Assembly: GCA_019426215.1 (NCBI GenBank)
Contig: CM033393.1
Location: 50,098,645 to 50,162,644, forward strand
Direction of reading: 5' to 3'
From: Buddleja alternifolia
Lineage: Eukaryota > Streptophyta > Magnoliopsida > Lamiales > Scrophulariaceae
Length of the DNA stretch: 64,000 bases
A program made the translations under genes and the position numbers. Shown here one piece after another: positions 24,336 to 36,103 of this stretch. The notes beneath the pieces were generated by a model. That model was not told where the DNA came from and searched no databases. It saw nothing but the letters and a program-made list of their open reading frames with translations. How positions within the stretch are numbered: the stretch's first letter is position 1; each line of letters begins with the position of its first letter.

Positions 24336-25292
24336 ATATCATTAAGCAGCGGGATGTGCAGTTTGTGTAACCAAACGGAGGAGACCATCTTACACGCTCT
24401 TCGGGATTGTTCCCGGGCAACCACACTTTGGCACCGGCTAGTGGCTCCCCGATATCAAACCGTGTTCTTTTCGCTGTCTAACCCAGAATGGGTAGACTGG
24501 AACATCAAGAGATCAGCAAACAGGTATGAATGGTCTAAAATTTGGAATATAACCTTTACTGAAGCACTAAATTTTTTGTGGCAGGCAAGAAACGAACGTG
24601 TGCATGGAAAAGAAGACATGAACCCTAATGCGGATGTGGACATAGTCCGTAGTCGCGTGGCTGAGACATTGCGAGTTCAACAAAGTGACACCACTGAGGT
24701 TGACCATTCTATTTCTGTTCATTGGGAACCACCTGTTCTTGGTACTTGGAAACTTAATGTTGACGGCGCAGTACGTCGGGGGATGAACTACATGCCGGTT
24801 GAGCTAGCATCAGAGGAGTTATTCGTGACCATCATGGTCACTGGATTCGGGGGTTTAGTGGTGGTATAGGCACTTCCACGCCGCTTGGAGCTGAGTTGAC
24901 AGCTATTTTGTATGGCCTAAATTTGGCTTGGGACATGCATCTCTGTGAGGTGATTGTTGAATCTGATAGTAGGGAGGCTATCTGGGGTATTCAAGAGGGT
25001 ACGCCTTCGCACCACCACTGGGAGCTTATTGATCGAATCAGACGCAAGATGAAGTTGGCATGGCACGTTGAAATACGTAACATCTGGCGAGAAGTCAATC
25101 GTGTGGCAGACAGATTGGCCAAGAAGGGTTTTGAAAGAACACTTGGTGTCATGCAATCCCCGAGTTCGAATTTGTGTAATACTTTGAAACAAGATCTGCG
25201 AGGCCTTACTTGGCTTAGACAAACGACTATAAACCCGGGTCTGTTGGGATAGATAGTTAGGTTTCCCCCTTCTCTTTGTATTAAAAAAAAAA
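24336..25292 (+). pseudogene. LINE 3' fragment with zinc finger and RNase H domain, frameshifted
   Basis: The 3' part of a plant L1-type LINE. The first frame (from about 24336 to 24869) begins with a zf-RVT motif, CSLCN then HALRDC, and leads into the RNase H start LNVDGAV. The second frame (to 25252) continues RNase H with AELTAILYGLNLAW, VESDSREAIWGI and NRVADRLAKKG. The two are joined by one frameshift near 24795-24810. There is no reverse transcriptase, so the copy is 5' truncated. A short A run with interruptions near 25280-25292 is the likely tail. I found no target duplication. The left border is uncertain because the SINE lies there. Confidence 0.8.
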
Positions 25293-25639
25293 AGAAAGGC
25301 AGATAGCTGTGAAATCTTACTGTATCTAATAAGTAGTACATTGACAAGCTCCTCGATGCCCTTTAAGTAGCTCTAAAAGTTTCAATAAATCTCTTAGCAA
25401 GTAGTTAAAAGTCGTTATGAAAGATCAGAAACTATAAAATTTCTTAATCTATTATTATGCACGTCTTAGTGACATGATTCTTCCTTTGATATTCCACTAT
25501 CATTTTATAAAATTAAATGCATACACTACATTATTGTATAAACAGGAGTATTATAAAGTATATGGAAAAAGAAAATATAGAAGCAAAATGAGGAAAAAAG
25601 GTTAAAGAAGAATATACATCCCTCTCATACTTCCTCTAC
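25293..25639. other. Downstream flank of the DUF760 gene
   Basis: AT-rich sequence that probably includes the 3' untranslated end of the minus-strand gene starting at 25640. Nothing else stands out. Confidence 0.4.
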
Positions 25640-27860
25640 TTATAACAAACCAACAACACAACTCAGATGCAATCGATTCTCCAAGCCTCTCAAATGATGC
25701 CCCAATAACATGCACCTGCCAAACAATAAAAAAAAAACATTACCTTCTTTAGAATCCTGGAAAATATAAGGAAAAAAAGAAAAAGAGAGCAAGAAGGAGA
25801 AGTTAATTGATTTACTTAGATCTAGTCAAAAAAGTAGCAAACACTTAATATAACGTAAATTAGGAAAACACCGATGAGGGGAAATGAACGCAGTAAGACA
25901 GAAGTGAGAACTATAGACTAACCAGAAAAGCAGCTTGGCCAAATAATCCCGTGAAGTGCTAACTGTATCACAAAATTCATTATCCGCGTCTTGATAGTTC
26001 TGCATATTGCTTAAAGCTGTGCTCCCGTCGTAATCAGAGGCATTCTCGTTTTTGAAGAATCTCCTCAATGTATTTTGAGCAAGTTGGTGGATAATTTCCT
26101 CCACCTCAGGTGCTGACGGTCTGGATAGTTCAGTTACCTGAAGTAAAATGTCCATACCATGAATCATGGTCAAAGTCAAGGTACCCGACCCAAAGCTAGA
26201 GGGAAAAATCAATGTATGAGGTTATTACCATATCAGATTCCAAGGATCTCAAGTATTCTAGAAGATTGTTGTTACACGTTCTGATATGCTCCATTTGCAA
26301 ATTTTCCTGTCTCTGGGCAAGAAGCTCCTATGAAAGAAAGCATCCATCAAGCCGACAATTAACGTCAACACTAAGAAGAGTTCTTTTGGAAAAATATCAT
26401 ATAACATAAAGCAAGCAGGAAGCCAAGCAAGTTCGGATGTATTATCATGTCCATGTATAGGAATCAACCCATTTAACCATCAAGCTATGCTGAATTATTA
26501 GTAGGAAAATTTTTCAAGCTAAATGAGTCATAGATGCCTTGTACACAAGCTAGTAATTATTTTATGAAGATAAACTACATAAACTCCTATTAACAAGTCA
26601 TTCACTGTGAATTCATAATCGTGTCCAGAACATAAAGAATCCATGCCGAGCTCGGATAACTAAGTCTATCAGTTTGCAGTACGAGATATGTATTAAAATC
26701 TTATTGATTTCAAACTAGGCATTCAAGGACCACTTAGTTGAATCCAAAAGGTAGTTACAGTATGGACATCTAATAGCAAAACTGATTAGAAATTATCCAC
26801 GCATCCGAACATGAGAACCTATATGATAACCTCTGAAGAGGTTTCCATTGTTACAGTTGTGAAGCCAAAAATGAGTTATGAAGAAATACAATCTCTCACC
26901 TGCCTGGCCGCAGACACCTCCGATTCTAATTGATGAATATATTTTAATGCTTCTGGAGACAACTTCCCTAAATTTTGAAGATTCATTCTCTCCAATTCTT
27001 CTGCACACCCTTCACCTCCACCACCAACACCTTTTTCACCTCCACCACCATCACCCTCCTCGCATCTAACCTCCGAATCCCCATCCTTCTCCGCAATATC
27101 AGACCTTTCTGAACTATCTGGTGATATATCAAAATTCCTCATCAACGATATCCGATACTCTGCGTTCCACAATGTGTACCTAGAAAGCACATATCAATAA
27201 ATAAATGAATTCAGTATAATTCAGCAAACATAATGCTACCTGAGGCCAATCAAATTTTGACTAAACATATAATACCATCTCCATATATCTATATCCATAA
27301 CTATATATATTACATAAAAGTTTCAACATTAAGTATCACATGCTAGATATGGTTCAACACTACCAATAAGACATTCAGTTATGGACATAACAGGCAATTG
27401 ATAAAATCTTAAATTACCCTGTGATGATAGACGAGACTATGAGGCGATTGAGAGGATGTTTTGAAAACCTAACAGTGACGGAAAACTGATCGGAAGGCAA
27501 AAGTCCAAGCATCGTGGAAATCGTCTGCTTCATCGAATCCTTAGCCGAATCCGAAACTCCTTTCGCAATAATCGAATTATCGAGCGGCTCAATTCTCCTC
27601 AACATATTAGCTATGACGGAGAATTCGCGTCCGAAACCGGATTTTCTGGTGGAAACAAACTCGTCGGAGACGCCGCCGCCGTCGACGCCGGAGATCAAGC
27701 AGCTGATAGGCGAGCGCCTCTTGGGAGAAGATACAGGGAGCAAGGGGCGGATTAGGAGGTGGTGCGACGGCGGTGGCTGAGGCGGCAGGAAGGTAGGATT
27801 GAGCGATAAATCGGCGGCGCGTGAGATGAGGATAGCCCTCGCGGCGGCTGAGCCGGCCAT
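25640..27860 (-). CDS. DUF760 family protein, probably plastid-targeted
   Basis: A 370-residue protein of the plant DUF760 family, whose biochemical role is not established; one Arabidopsis member is described as a UV-B-induced chloroplast protein. Exons on the minus strand: 27860-27418, 27179-26900, 26327-26229, 26137-25923, 25715-25640; they sum to 1113 bases. The ATG at 27860 begins MAGSAAARAILISRAA; there is an in-frame TTG just before, but no ATG. Residues 1-60 are rich in Ser, Pro and Arg, as in a transit peptide. The conserved core runs from SGFGREFSVIANMLRRIEPL (about 75) through STMLGLLPSDQFSV to SSIITGYTLWNAEYRISLMR (about 143-163). A glycine- and glutamate-rich linker follows, then a coiled-coil-like stretch ending LRSLESDM and a conserved hydrophobic C terminus with WCMLLGHHLRGLENRL. 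Confidence 0.88.
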
Positions 27861-28095
27861 TAACAAATTTTGGTTTGTATAATAGACCTGTATTTGAATT
27901 GATTTATGCAGAGCAGAAGCTCTTGCGAGAAGGATTGTGCTGTGTTGTTGCCTTGTATAGTTGTATGTATATCTGCCTCACAGGAGTTTCAGCCCACCAA
28001 TTTTAGTTGCTGTTGATTTTGTTGGGTGGTGAGCTGGATAAGTTAATGGTCTTCTCGTTGAGTTTAATTACGGATTCGCCAGTATAGTATAGGTA

Positions 28096-28105
28096 GTGAC
28101 GTCAC
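28096..28105. promoter_or_regulatory. Palindromic GTGACGTCAC bZIP-type site
   Basis: A perfect 10-base palindrome, about 236 bases upstream of the DUF760 start codon. Its centre GACGTC is a C-box, and TGACG is a TGA-factor core; plant bZIP proteins such as HY5 and TGA factors bind such elements. Use in vivo is inferred only from position and sequence. Confidence 0.4.
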
Positions 28106-28315
28106 TCTGTGTAAGAATCCTGAGTGTGACTGGGATCATTTTTTAAAAAAATTTATTAGAGATATTAATTTTGAGTGTAATAAATTATGAGTTTTTTCTT
28201 TTTTATTAAGTTAGGTAGAATTTTTATAGTTTAAGATTATAACTATAAATTCGAGTTTGTCGAACAAGATATGTAGGTTATTACCCTTCCTCTTGACATG
28301 AATATCACTCCTACC

Positions 28316-28428
28316 AATTTTTTTTTTTTTTTTTGCAATTTTAGGCCAAGGGGATATTCTGACCCAATAAATTCGGATCAAACTTCCCACGTGAAAGTAA
28401 AAATTGATACCACTATATTAATAAAATT
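28316..28428 (-). mobile_element. SINE-like fragment
   Basis: A T run at 28319-28334 is followed by sequence (aataaattcggatc, then cacgtgaaag, then ttgataccact) that parallels the better-preserved SINE-like copy at 56130-56334 (ataaattcgggg, then catgaacgtgg, then ctgataccgtt). Probably an old, partial minus-strand copy. No target duplication was found. Confidence 0.4.
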
Positions 28429-28429
28429 T

Positions 28430-28725
28430 GGGTTTTACCAAACAAATTACTTTGGTTATTATTATTATTATTATTATTAAAATCGAGAAGTAAAATGAAC
28501 GTCCACCATTGAACGAGGGCCCATTTCATTGTAACTCAAGAGTTTTACCAAATTACTTTGGTTATTATGATTGTTATTATTAAAATCGAGAAGTAAAGTG
28601 AACGTCCACCATTGAACGAGGGCCCATTTTACTGTAACTGAAGATTTTTACCAAATTACTTTTGTTATTAAAATGACCGTCCACCATTGAACGAGGGCCC
28701 ATGTCATTGTTACTCAAGATTTAAT
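28430..28725. repeat. Three-copy tandem repeat around a conserved 20-base block
   Basis: Three units of about 112, 104 and 80 bases, each with ttttaccaaa, ttactttggttatta, then gtccaccattgaacgagggc and a cattgtaactcaaga end. Units one and two also share aaaatcgagaagtaaa. The first holds an ATT microsatellite. Unit three is shortened. They lie between the DUF760 gene and the B12D-like gene. Confidence 0.85.
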
Positions 28726-29910
28726 CGTTAGACCCAAAAATTTGTGGGCCAATATGTTCAAAAAAAAATTGTGGGCCGATTTCTATCCCCCATTAAGTAG
28801 CCGACACCAATTCTCCCACCAATTGTTCACGATATTGACGACAAACTTTATTTTTTGGGTATCTTTTTCAATGGACGGCACGTGTACTTACATTTTTGGC
28901 CGAATTACATTCTCACTTGTTTCAAATAAATTGTGTTTAAATTTATTTCTTTTTAATTATCAAGTTTTAAAATTTATATTTAAATTTGATTTGATAGTTA
29001 ACGAAGCTTGATTTGGGTTGGAAATGAACCCGATCCTCAGTGAAGTTTGGCTTGAGCACGATCACTAAACTTCTAAAATAGAACAACTTGAAATCAAAGG
29101 ACCCTCGTTAAGGTCGAGCTGAAGTTGATCCCAGCGTTAACCCTCTGACGACCAAGCCACTAATATACTCTAAGGATCGAGATCGCGATATTTAATGTGG
29201 AGTAATAAATGTCATACCTCATAGTTGTGAATGTGATGGTGTATTTATAGTTTTGGATACCTTGTACAGATCAATATGGCCCACATGGCTTAATCTTTAA
29301 CTATCTAGTAAAGCTCATTGATGGTTGAGAGTGCGGGTCAATCGGGTCAACCCAAACCTGAACTTAAAAGCACTGATCCTGGAGTGTATGGTGAATATAA
29401 TCAAGTGTAGAGGGTAAAATTGTCTAAATGTTATTTTGACCTATATCAAAGCTGATGTCAAATAAAGTTTAATCTAGCCGAACACGACTGCATGAGTCGA
29501 GCTCACATTTTAAACTTTTTTTATATATAATTTATCATTTTTCATTAATCGAATCGAGGTGAGATAAATTTCTAACAATCAATTTCAAATCAAGTATCAA
29601 ATAATTTGACTATCTCTCGGTTCTACTCATAATTGCCTCTTTGGGTAATTTTGCTTGTATAAGCTTTAAAAAGAGCTACAAAATAATATTAAATATTAGA
29701 AGAACAAGAAATAGTTTATTGATTTTAGCATTAAAAATAGCAAAGTCATAGGCAAGCACGCAAAGAGAGAATATTCCACACGCCAAAAGTACACTATAAA
29801 AGGGCGCCAAGTTGGAAAACAAGTCATAATTTCGTCTCAAGCCCTGAAAAAACGCGTCGGCGAATATATATTTCGTTTGTAAGCAGATTTCGTTCCGCGT
29901 CAACTGCGAT
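28726..29910. other. Intergenic DNA with a dispersed repeat and an LTR-like insert
   Basis: No gene is visible. Pieces near 28960-29020 and 29470-29600 match the gagtcgagctc repeat at the start of the window. Between them is a stretch of roughly 450 bases with an LTR-like look on the minus strand (ggatcgagatcgcgatattt, a gtatttatag TATA-like site). I found no second LTR or target duplication, so the nested reading is tentative. The last 150 bases are presumably the promoter and leader of the B12D-like gene. Confidence 0.35.
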
Positions 29911-31921
29911 ATGGCTTCATCAAGCACTCTGAAGCGATGGCTCAGGCCCGAGGTCCTTGCCTATCTCTTCTCCTTTTACTATCTACGATCAATTTTTGGC
30001 GATTATTTTTCGTATTGTTCGATGAATTGACCGGATCTGATTTTTTTTTTTTGTATCTATTTTTAGGTGTATCCTTTGTTCGCAGCTGTTGGTGTGGCCG
30101 TAGGGATTTGCGGAATGCAATTGGTTCGTAACATTTGTACTAACCCCGAAGTCAGGTATTTTTAACAAGTTTTATTTTTCGTTTTCAGTATTGGGCATGA
30201 AGACTAGATCTGTGCACATATTGTTCAGCGATTCATATATTTTTTGTCATGGAATTGAGGGGGTGGGTGGGTGGGGGGGGGGGGTTGGAAGAGGTTGGGG
30301 GGAATAGTAACAAATAAAGCACTATACTAAGTTACTAACTCGAATATGTTAGAATAAACACGGTTGTATAAAGCATAAAGATTCTTCGACACAAGAATTT
30401 ATGTGGTTCAGAAATTGCCTACGTCCACGGAGAGGAGAGAGTGTTTCACTATTAACAAGGTACAAATTACAATTGCAATTGCCTTCGTCTTCTCTTCAGA
30501 ACTGACCTTTTTTATAATAGAGTTTCTGCTTAATTTTTAGGATTTTGAGACGTATCACAACAAATTTTTTTTTTATATTTTTCATAGATGTTGGATTCAA
30601 TGTATATCTTTAATAAATTGAAATATTACAATTTTTTACGGAGTTTTTCATTACTATACAGTCTACACTGATTTATTTCCTGGTTTCAATAAGGCTGAAA
30701 AAGTGGACATAAATATATTATACTAACTGAATAATATCACTTCTATTGTTACTCTCACATAAATGCATTATATCTATGAAATGAATGGGTATTTCTACCG
30801 AGACATTCTTAAATTAGTCACAAACTTGTATTTTGAATTTTGTTGTGTGGGCGAGATTTTATCCTTTTTTCAGAACTATCATGAATATATTCATGATAAG
30901 AAAATTAATGCTTAATATATTGTACCCAAAAGAAAGAAAACATTACTACGATGGGCTGATATTGTGTGTTTAATACGATGGTATCAATTTCTTGATATTA
31001 GGTTACCATTTCATGCCATCAATGACGTACAATTTAATACGATTTCGTTGCACGATATAAATCTCATACATGAGGTTCATCACCTTTAGTTATTTAGTTA
31101 GTCCTATTGTTAGAACAAAGTCACAAACTAATGCAGGATAATAGTTAGTTCCAACATATATGGATATGTGTGAATGTTAATTAGTCAGAACGGTTTACTT
31201 TCTGTACTTGTCTGGTTTAGAGGCCTAGAAATTTATTTTTCTTTGAGTTTGAAAAATTCATAAACACAAATAGAAATGTTACTTACTTTGTGATTGTTAC
31301 AGACAATTAAGGATGCATTAATCAATTGAACCATTTACATTACTTGGTAGTTTAGTTCGTGCTAGGTGGAGAATGAACTAGGATTACAGATCAGAGGAGG
31401 GCAGGAAAAATGCATTTATAATTGTGTTGCATGTATTGTCAAAACGAAATAATCTTGATTTTAAAAGCAATACTCATGAAACTTGCACTTTTAGTTAATC
31501 GGATGCGGCTGCACCTCTCACCCCGTAAGTGGTCAGTTTAGAGCATGAATGTGTATCAAGGAGGCTGAAAATTGATACTAGAATTTCATTTGGTTGAACA
31601 ATGACTTACGAGGATAGAAGAAGAAAAAGCATGAGATGCTATCACTAAATTCGTCATATTGCTTTGCTTTGCTTTTATTTCATTTAATCTCAAATCAAAG
31701 TAATGATATCATTCCTTTTTGTGAAATTTTCAATCCAAGTGATGACCATATCTGTTACTGCAAAATGTAGGGTAACAAAGGAAAACAGAGCCGCTGGAGT
31801 GTTGGACAACTTTGCAGAAGGGGAGAAGTATGCCGAACATGCTCTTAGGAAGTTTGTTCGCAACAGGAGTCCGGAAATCATGCCTTCCATTAATAACTTC
31901 TTCACAGATCCCAAATATTGA
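29911..31921 (+). CDS. B12D: B12D-like / MLRQ (NDUFA4-type) small mitochondrial protein
   Basis: A 93-residue protein of the plant B12D family, related to the MLRQ subunit of mitochondrial complex I or IV in animals; its exact plant role is uncertain. Exons: 29911-29952, 30067-30155, 31771-31921, 282 bases in frame. It begins MASSSTLKRWLRPEVYPLF; one membrane segment covers about residues 17-35 (LFAAVGVAVGICGMQL), followed by the conserved RNICTNPEVRVTKENRAAG and the C-terminal FVRNRSPEIMPSINNFF. Length is normal for the family. The second intron is about 1.6 kb, far longer than the other, and holds a guanine-rich tract and what looks like an old repeat. Confidence 0.93.
30345..30560. repeat. 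Probable transposon remnant in the B12D-like intron
   Basis: Contains tttatgtggttcagaaattg followed by cctacgtccacgg, a phrase that I know as common in plant LTR-type elements. No ends or target duplications could be defined, so class and limits are uncertain. Confidence 0.3.
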
Positions 31922-33029
31922 TTTATTAGTCAAATATTATTGTTTCAATGGAGTACTGATTATTAAAAACACACTCCTTTTTTATAATTGAGCCCAAAAC
32001 CTGGAACCTGAAATGCGATAAGTTTGAATAATTGTATAGGATAATCAATATGATGTCCCACAGCAATTCATATGTCATGATATTTGATACATGCTATTGT
32101 TTTGATCTGTCTCCTTGGAATTGTTTCACCTGCATTTATCTGTGTGTTGGTTCTGTTGGAAGCTTTGTTTGGGATTTTCATTTGGTAGTGATTCTACTTT
32201 TTCCCTTTTTCTTGTTTTTCTTTTTCTTTTTTTGGTCCAAGAATGCAAGGGAATATGAAATTGAATATCATAGTGTAAAATATGCAAAATCTGTTTATAG
32301 GTGACTTTTTCAGGTGGGATAGTCAACTATGGCAAGATAATTCTTTTTCTTTCCCAAGTTTTTCTCCTTTTTACGAGAAAAATGGTATTTCCCCATTAAT
32401 TTGAATTTTCTTCCCTGAAGCTTTCTTTCTATATTATTTTCTTAGCAACCAAACAACTTAAAATTGCATTTCCAAGCTTTTCCTTTTTTGCTTTCAACAC
32501 CATAATTCTTGTACCAAATAGGCTGGTAGGCTATGTTTAGAGCTTAAATTTTAGAATTTTTCCTTATCACTAAAGTTCTTACTCCAAGCATAGCATTAGG
32601 GCCACATGGCAAAGTTCCCTTTTCCTTCTTTCTCTTGGCGAACAACACCTTTTATGAGTATGCAAAAGTTAAACTCAAATACACCTTAACTACTAAATTT
32701 AGTGACCCAAACAGTCACAGGACTGGAGCTGAATTTCACTCCAAGTCTCAAATAGACAGATAACAAAAGTACATGAGAAAGCGTTTTGCAACTGAAGCAT
32801 GATACATCAAGTGAAAATTGAGATGGTTATCTTGTGTATGTGTATAGTTTGGGTGATAAAGGATCACAAATCATGATCCAAGCAAAAGTATTTGAATCGG
32901 GCAGCTACCATATGGCGGGACCTTAAGAATTGGTACAAGAGGGATTGTTTCCTATTCTTATGGAGTATCAAAATGAAAATTAGTCTCCAATATCAAGAGA
33001 AGATAAGGCAAGTAAAGGTAAAATATGCA
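31922..33029. other. Intergenic region between B12D-like and DEL-like genes
   Basis: The two genes converge here, so the region should hold both 3' untranslated ends. The sequence is T-rich on the left and shows no further gene or defined repeat. Confidence 0.4.
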
Positions 33030-35921
33030 TTAGGATTCAGGTTCTGGCTGCTGCTGCTCCTCAATTTCAACATACCAGGACTTCCATGCGTCCGCATAAT
33101 GATGAAAAAGGTCGCTGACAGCTGCCACATTGTTCACAAAAAATTCATCTTTCAGACAACACAATATATTCTCTTTAAACACAGCCCATAATTCTTTTTT
33201 CATTAAAAAAGATTGTTCAGGAGATTTAGCTGGAAAGTTTAGCAAGTACCTTGATTGCGGTACTGTGGCCGGTACACAGAAGAGAGATTCTCCCAGTCTT
33301 GAATCTGCATCTCATTTTGGTTTTCACGAGCCTCTGAGTTGATGACATTTGGAGGAGCGAAGGGACCAAATACAAAATCCTTTGACCCACATTTCTGATG
33401 CTGCTCAGTTGGTAGGTCGTCTTTTACACTTTTCGATTTGTCTTCCAAACATTTTTCCTTGTTTACATTCTTATTTTTCCAATCGATTGAGGAATTTGTA
33501 TTGCATCTTTTTACCATTGTATTAGTGATCTCTGTCCCAAATACTCTTCTCTTGGAATTTTTCACATCCAATGCAGTTGAAGATCCATATGTGCAACTTC
33601 TATTCATGCCTATCCACCTAAATGCCGGCTTTCCACTCTCGGGGTCACGTATCTGTAAGGTTTTAAAAAATGTCAGTTAAAAAATTCAGCTTTTTCTGTT
33701 GAACGTGGATGTAGGACAAGAAGGGAAAACGAATCTAAATAAGGAGAGAGACTAAATTGATACTGAGCTATCAAAGTATAGAAATTAGAATCAATAATTG
33801 ATCAAGAAAATGGCCCCTCTAATGAGAATTGAGCCATTGTGTATATAAGCATCACAAGGTAACAGATTCACCTAATCAACATTATATAAGAAATCCCAAT
33901 TAATGCTGGTAACTATTAAAAGTTCCTGTAATTATATAGAATAACTCAATCTGTAATAATTATCCAAAATGAAATAATTTAACCTTTTGATGAGTTCTAG
34001 GTCAAATATATGGCAAATGAACTAACCTTTTCAATAAGTTCCATAGATGAAAACACATTTGCAATATCATACAAGCGCCTGACCTTTGCTGCAGAAGAAT
34101 CAAAATCTATAAATCTTAGTAAGTGTCAAATTTACTTTCTTCATATATATCATCATAGACGTTAAGTCCAAAAGAACAACAATGTCATCATTACTTCTCA
34201 TAGCTGTTGAGTTGTGGCTATCCCCAAGCAAAGCTAATGCAGCGCGATCAAGCGATATCAGGTCCACCTTAAGACAGAAACAAAGGAACTGAATCAAATG
34301 GATTGCATTAATTTTGATTCTTCAAACCCAAATAGTTGCATTACTTACATCGGTACACAGGAAAAGCTTGACAAAATTCTGTGTCAGAAGCCCCAATGAT
34401 TTTTCCCTCCTATGTTCTATACAAGCACATGTACAAAGATCCAATTCAAGTTGAAATAATAGGAGATAATAAATCACAAGCCTACTTTCTCTCAGTATTG
34501 ATATGCAACAGAGACTTGGAAACAAGCAATAACTAAAATTTCTAAGTGAAATAACAATTAGCGAGAATTGACAGATGCTCACCACCTTTATCTTTATCTG
34601 ATTCAGAACATTTGTCTTGATACTCGGTCTTTGAGTCAGAAGGTGGTTTACATTCTTCGTGGTCTGAGACCTTTAAAACAGAAATCTATATACAGTTAAA
34701 GGTATGAGCAGCATATTGAATGCAATTGTCATGCTAAACCTAAATTTTCCTTGATAAAACTACAGTAGAGTGTAGATGCAAGGTGTTTTATGCACCTCCT
34801 GCGGCTAGTACTTTGACAACAGGAAAGAATTTTGTAGTAACCAATGGAAAAAAAGAAAAAAAAAAGTATTCATTCAAATTCAATAAGATAAAAACCAGAA
34901 AACACACGATGGCAACATAGGTATCACTCTTCTCTTTCAGTCCCTGTTCCTGTAAATTACAATAAGTAGAAAAAAATCAGTGTGTTATTAAGACCTAGAG
35001 GGGCATTCCTGGAAATTTTACATGTAGCACATAACCAATCAATCCACCTTGAGGACTTCCAAAGCCCGAGGAATAGCACCAAAACCTTTCCAAGTATACT
35101 GATTCTTAGCTTTTCTCTGTAAAACCTGAAATTTTTCCTTCTCAGTATGATTTATAATTACATTATGAGGTTCATTGAAATGAGATAAACTAAAGAAGGG
35201 AGAAAAAAAGAAGTTACCCCAATGCTCTCCAAAATATTCACAATGTCATATATTCTTCGCCGCTCAACACCTGGATACAAAGTTCAAACTAACGTTACGT
35301 ATCCAACTAGAACCTGTATTGCTCCATTTTGATTCAAGATTTAGTGGAGGGAAGCGAATCGCAGAAGTTTGAAAGCCCGATGTCATCGCGTTTTCTTTTA
35401 AATATATTAACTATGAACCAGAAAGTTTTCAAATGTAGGTTAGAATTACAGAAACAATGTAGATACATAAATAGATATATAAGTATAATATAGTTTCAAC
35501 TTTCAACCGTCCATGATTTTCTTTTCCTCTTTTGATGCATTCCTCCAGAAAAACAAAATGTTATTTTTAATTTTTCAATCGTTAAACCAAGGTCCAAACT
35601 TGGAGATAGTGAATAAGATGAATTGATAATAGGGACTACAGTAAGGAGAGTTTAGCATTAAATACCTAATTGAAGAGCAGCAGCATCCAATCCAACGGAC
35701 TCGACGCCATCGCGATTGTACAACCTCAAGAAACTGCATAAAACCTAAAATCCATCAAATACCGAAACAGAAGATCTTACACATATACAAAAGTGCGAGC
35801 GCATGTGCATTATCAGATATAGGAAAGGTGAAAAATAGAATTACTTGGTGCATAAGAGGCCGAGAGATTTCTCCTTCCGACAGTAAAGAGGGTCTTTTCC
35901 GCGAGAATCACGAGACGCCAT
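33030..35921 (-). CDS. DEL: Atypical E2F repressor, DP-E2F-like (DEL) type
   Basis: A 403-residue nuclear transcription repressor of the DEL group, which binds E2F sites as a monomer and restrains endoreduplication and growth genes. Exons: 35921-35845, 35733-35666, 35270-35218, 35125-35048, 34949-34908, 34670-34583, 34416-34349, 34267-34195, 34088-34027, 33652-33250, 33229-33030; total 1212 bases in frame. It has two DNA-binding domains. The first runs from EKSLGLLCTNFLRLYNRDG (about 18) through VERRRIYDIVNILESIGVL to NQYTWKGFG. The second runs from RREKSLGLLTQNFVKLF (about 140) through VRRLYDIANVFSSMELIEK to PAFRWIG. Two such domains without a dimerisation or activation domain define the group. 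The donor of exon 5 (ATC before gtgtgt) is the least sure junction. Whether it is the DEL1, DEL2 or DEL3 type cannot be settled by eye; the length fits Arabidopsis DEL1. Confidence 0.92.
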
Positions 35922-36095
35922 TACAGCAAAACTAATGAAAGCTTACAGGAAGTTATCGAAATTCTGTTGATTGTTAGAGTTGGTGAACGATAGACATGGC
36001 GGATTAGGGATTTTGAATTTGGAGATTTGGGGTTTACAGACTGAGTGTGTACTGTGTGTAATTGTGTGTACTGTGTGTTGTCTGTGTGGCCGGTC

Positions 36096-36103
36096 GCGGG
36101 AAT
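36096..36103 (-). promoter_or_regulatory. Candidate E2F-binding site upstream of the DEL-like gene
   Basis: On the minus strand this reads ATTCCCGC, which fits the plant E2F consensus WTTSSCSS. It lies about 175 bases before the DEL start codon, where a proximal promoter or leader is expected. In Arabidopsis the DEL1 promoter is known to be controlled by competing E2F factors through an E2F site, so the position is suggestive. Confidence 0.45.
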
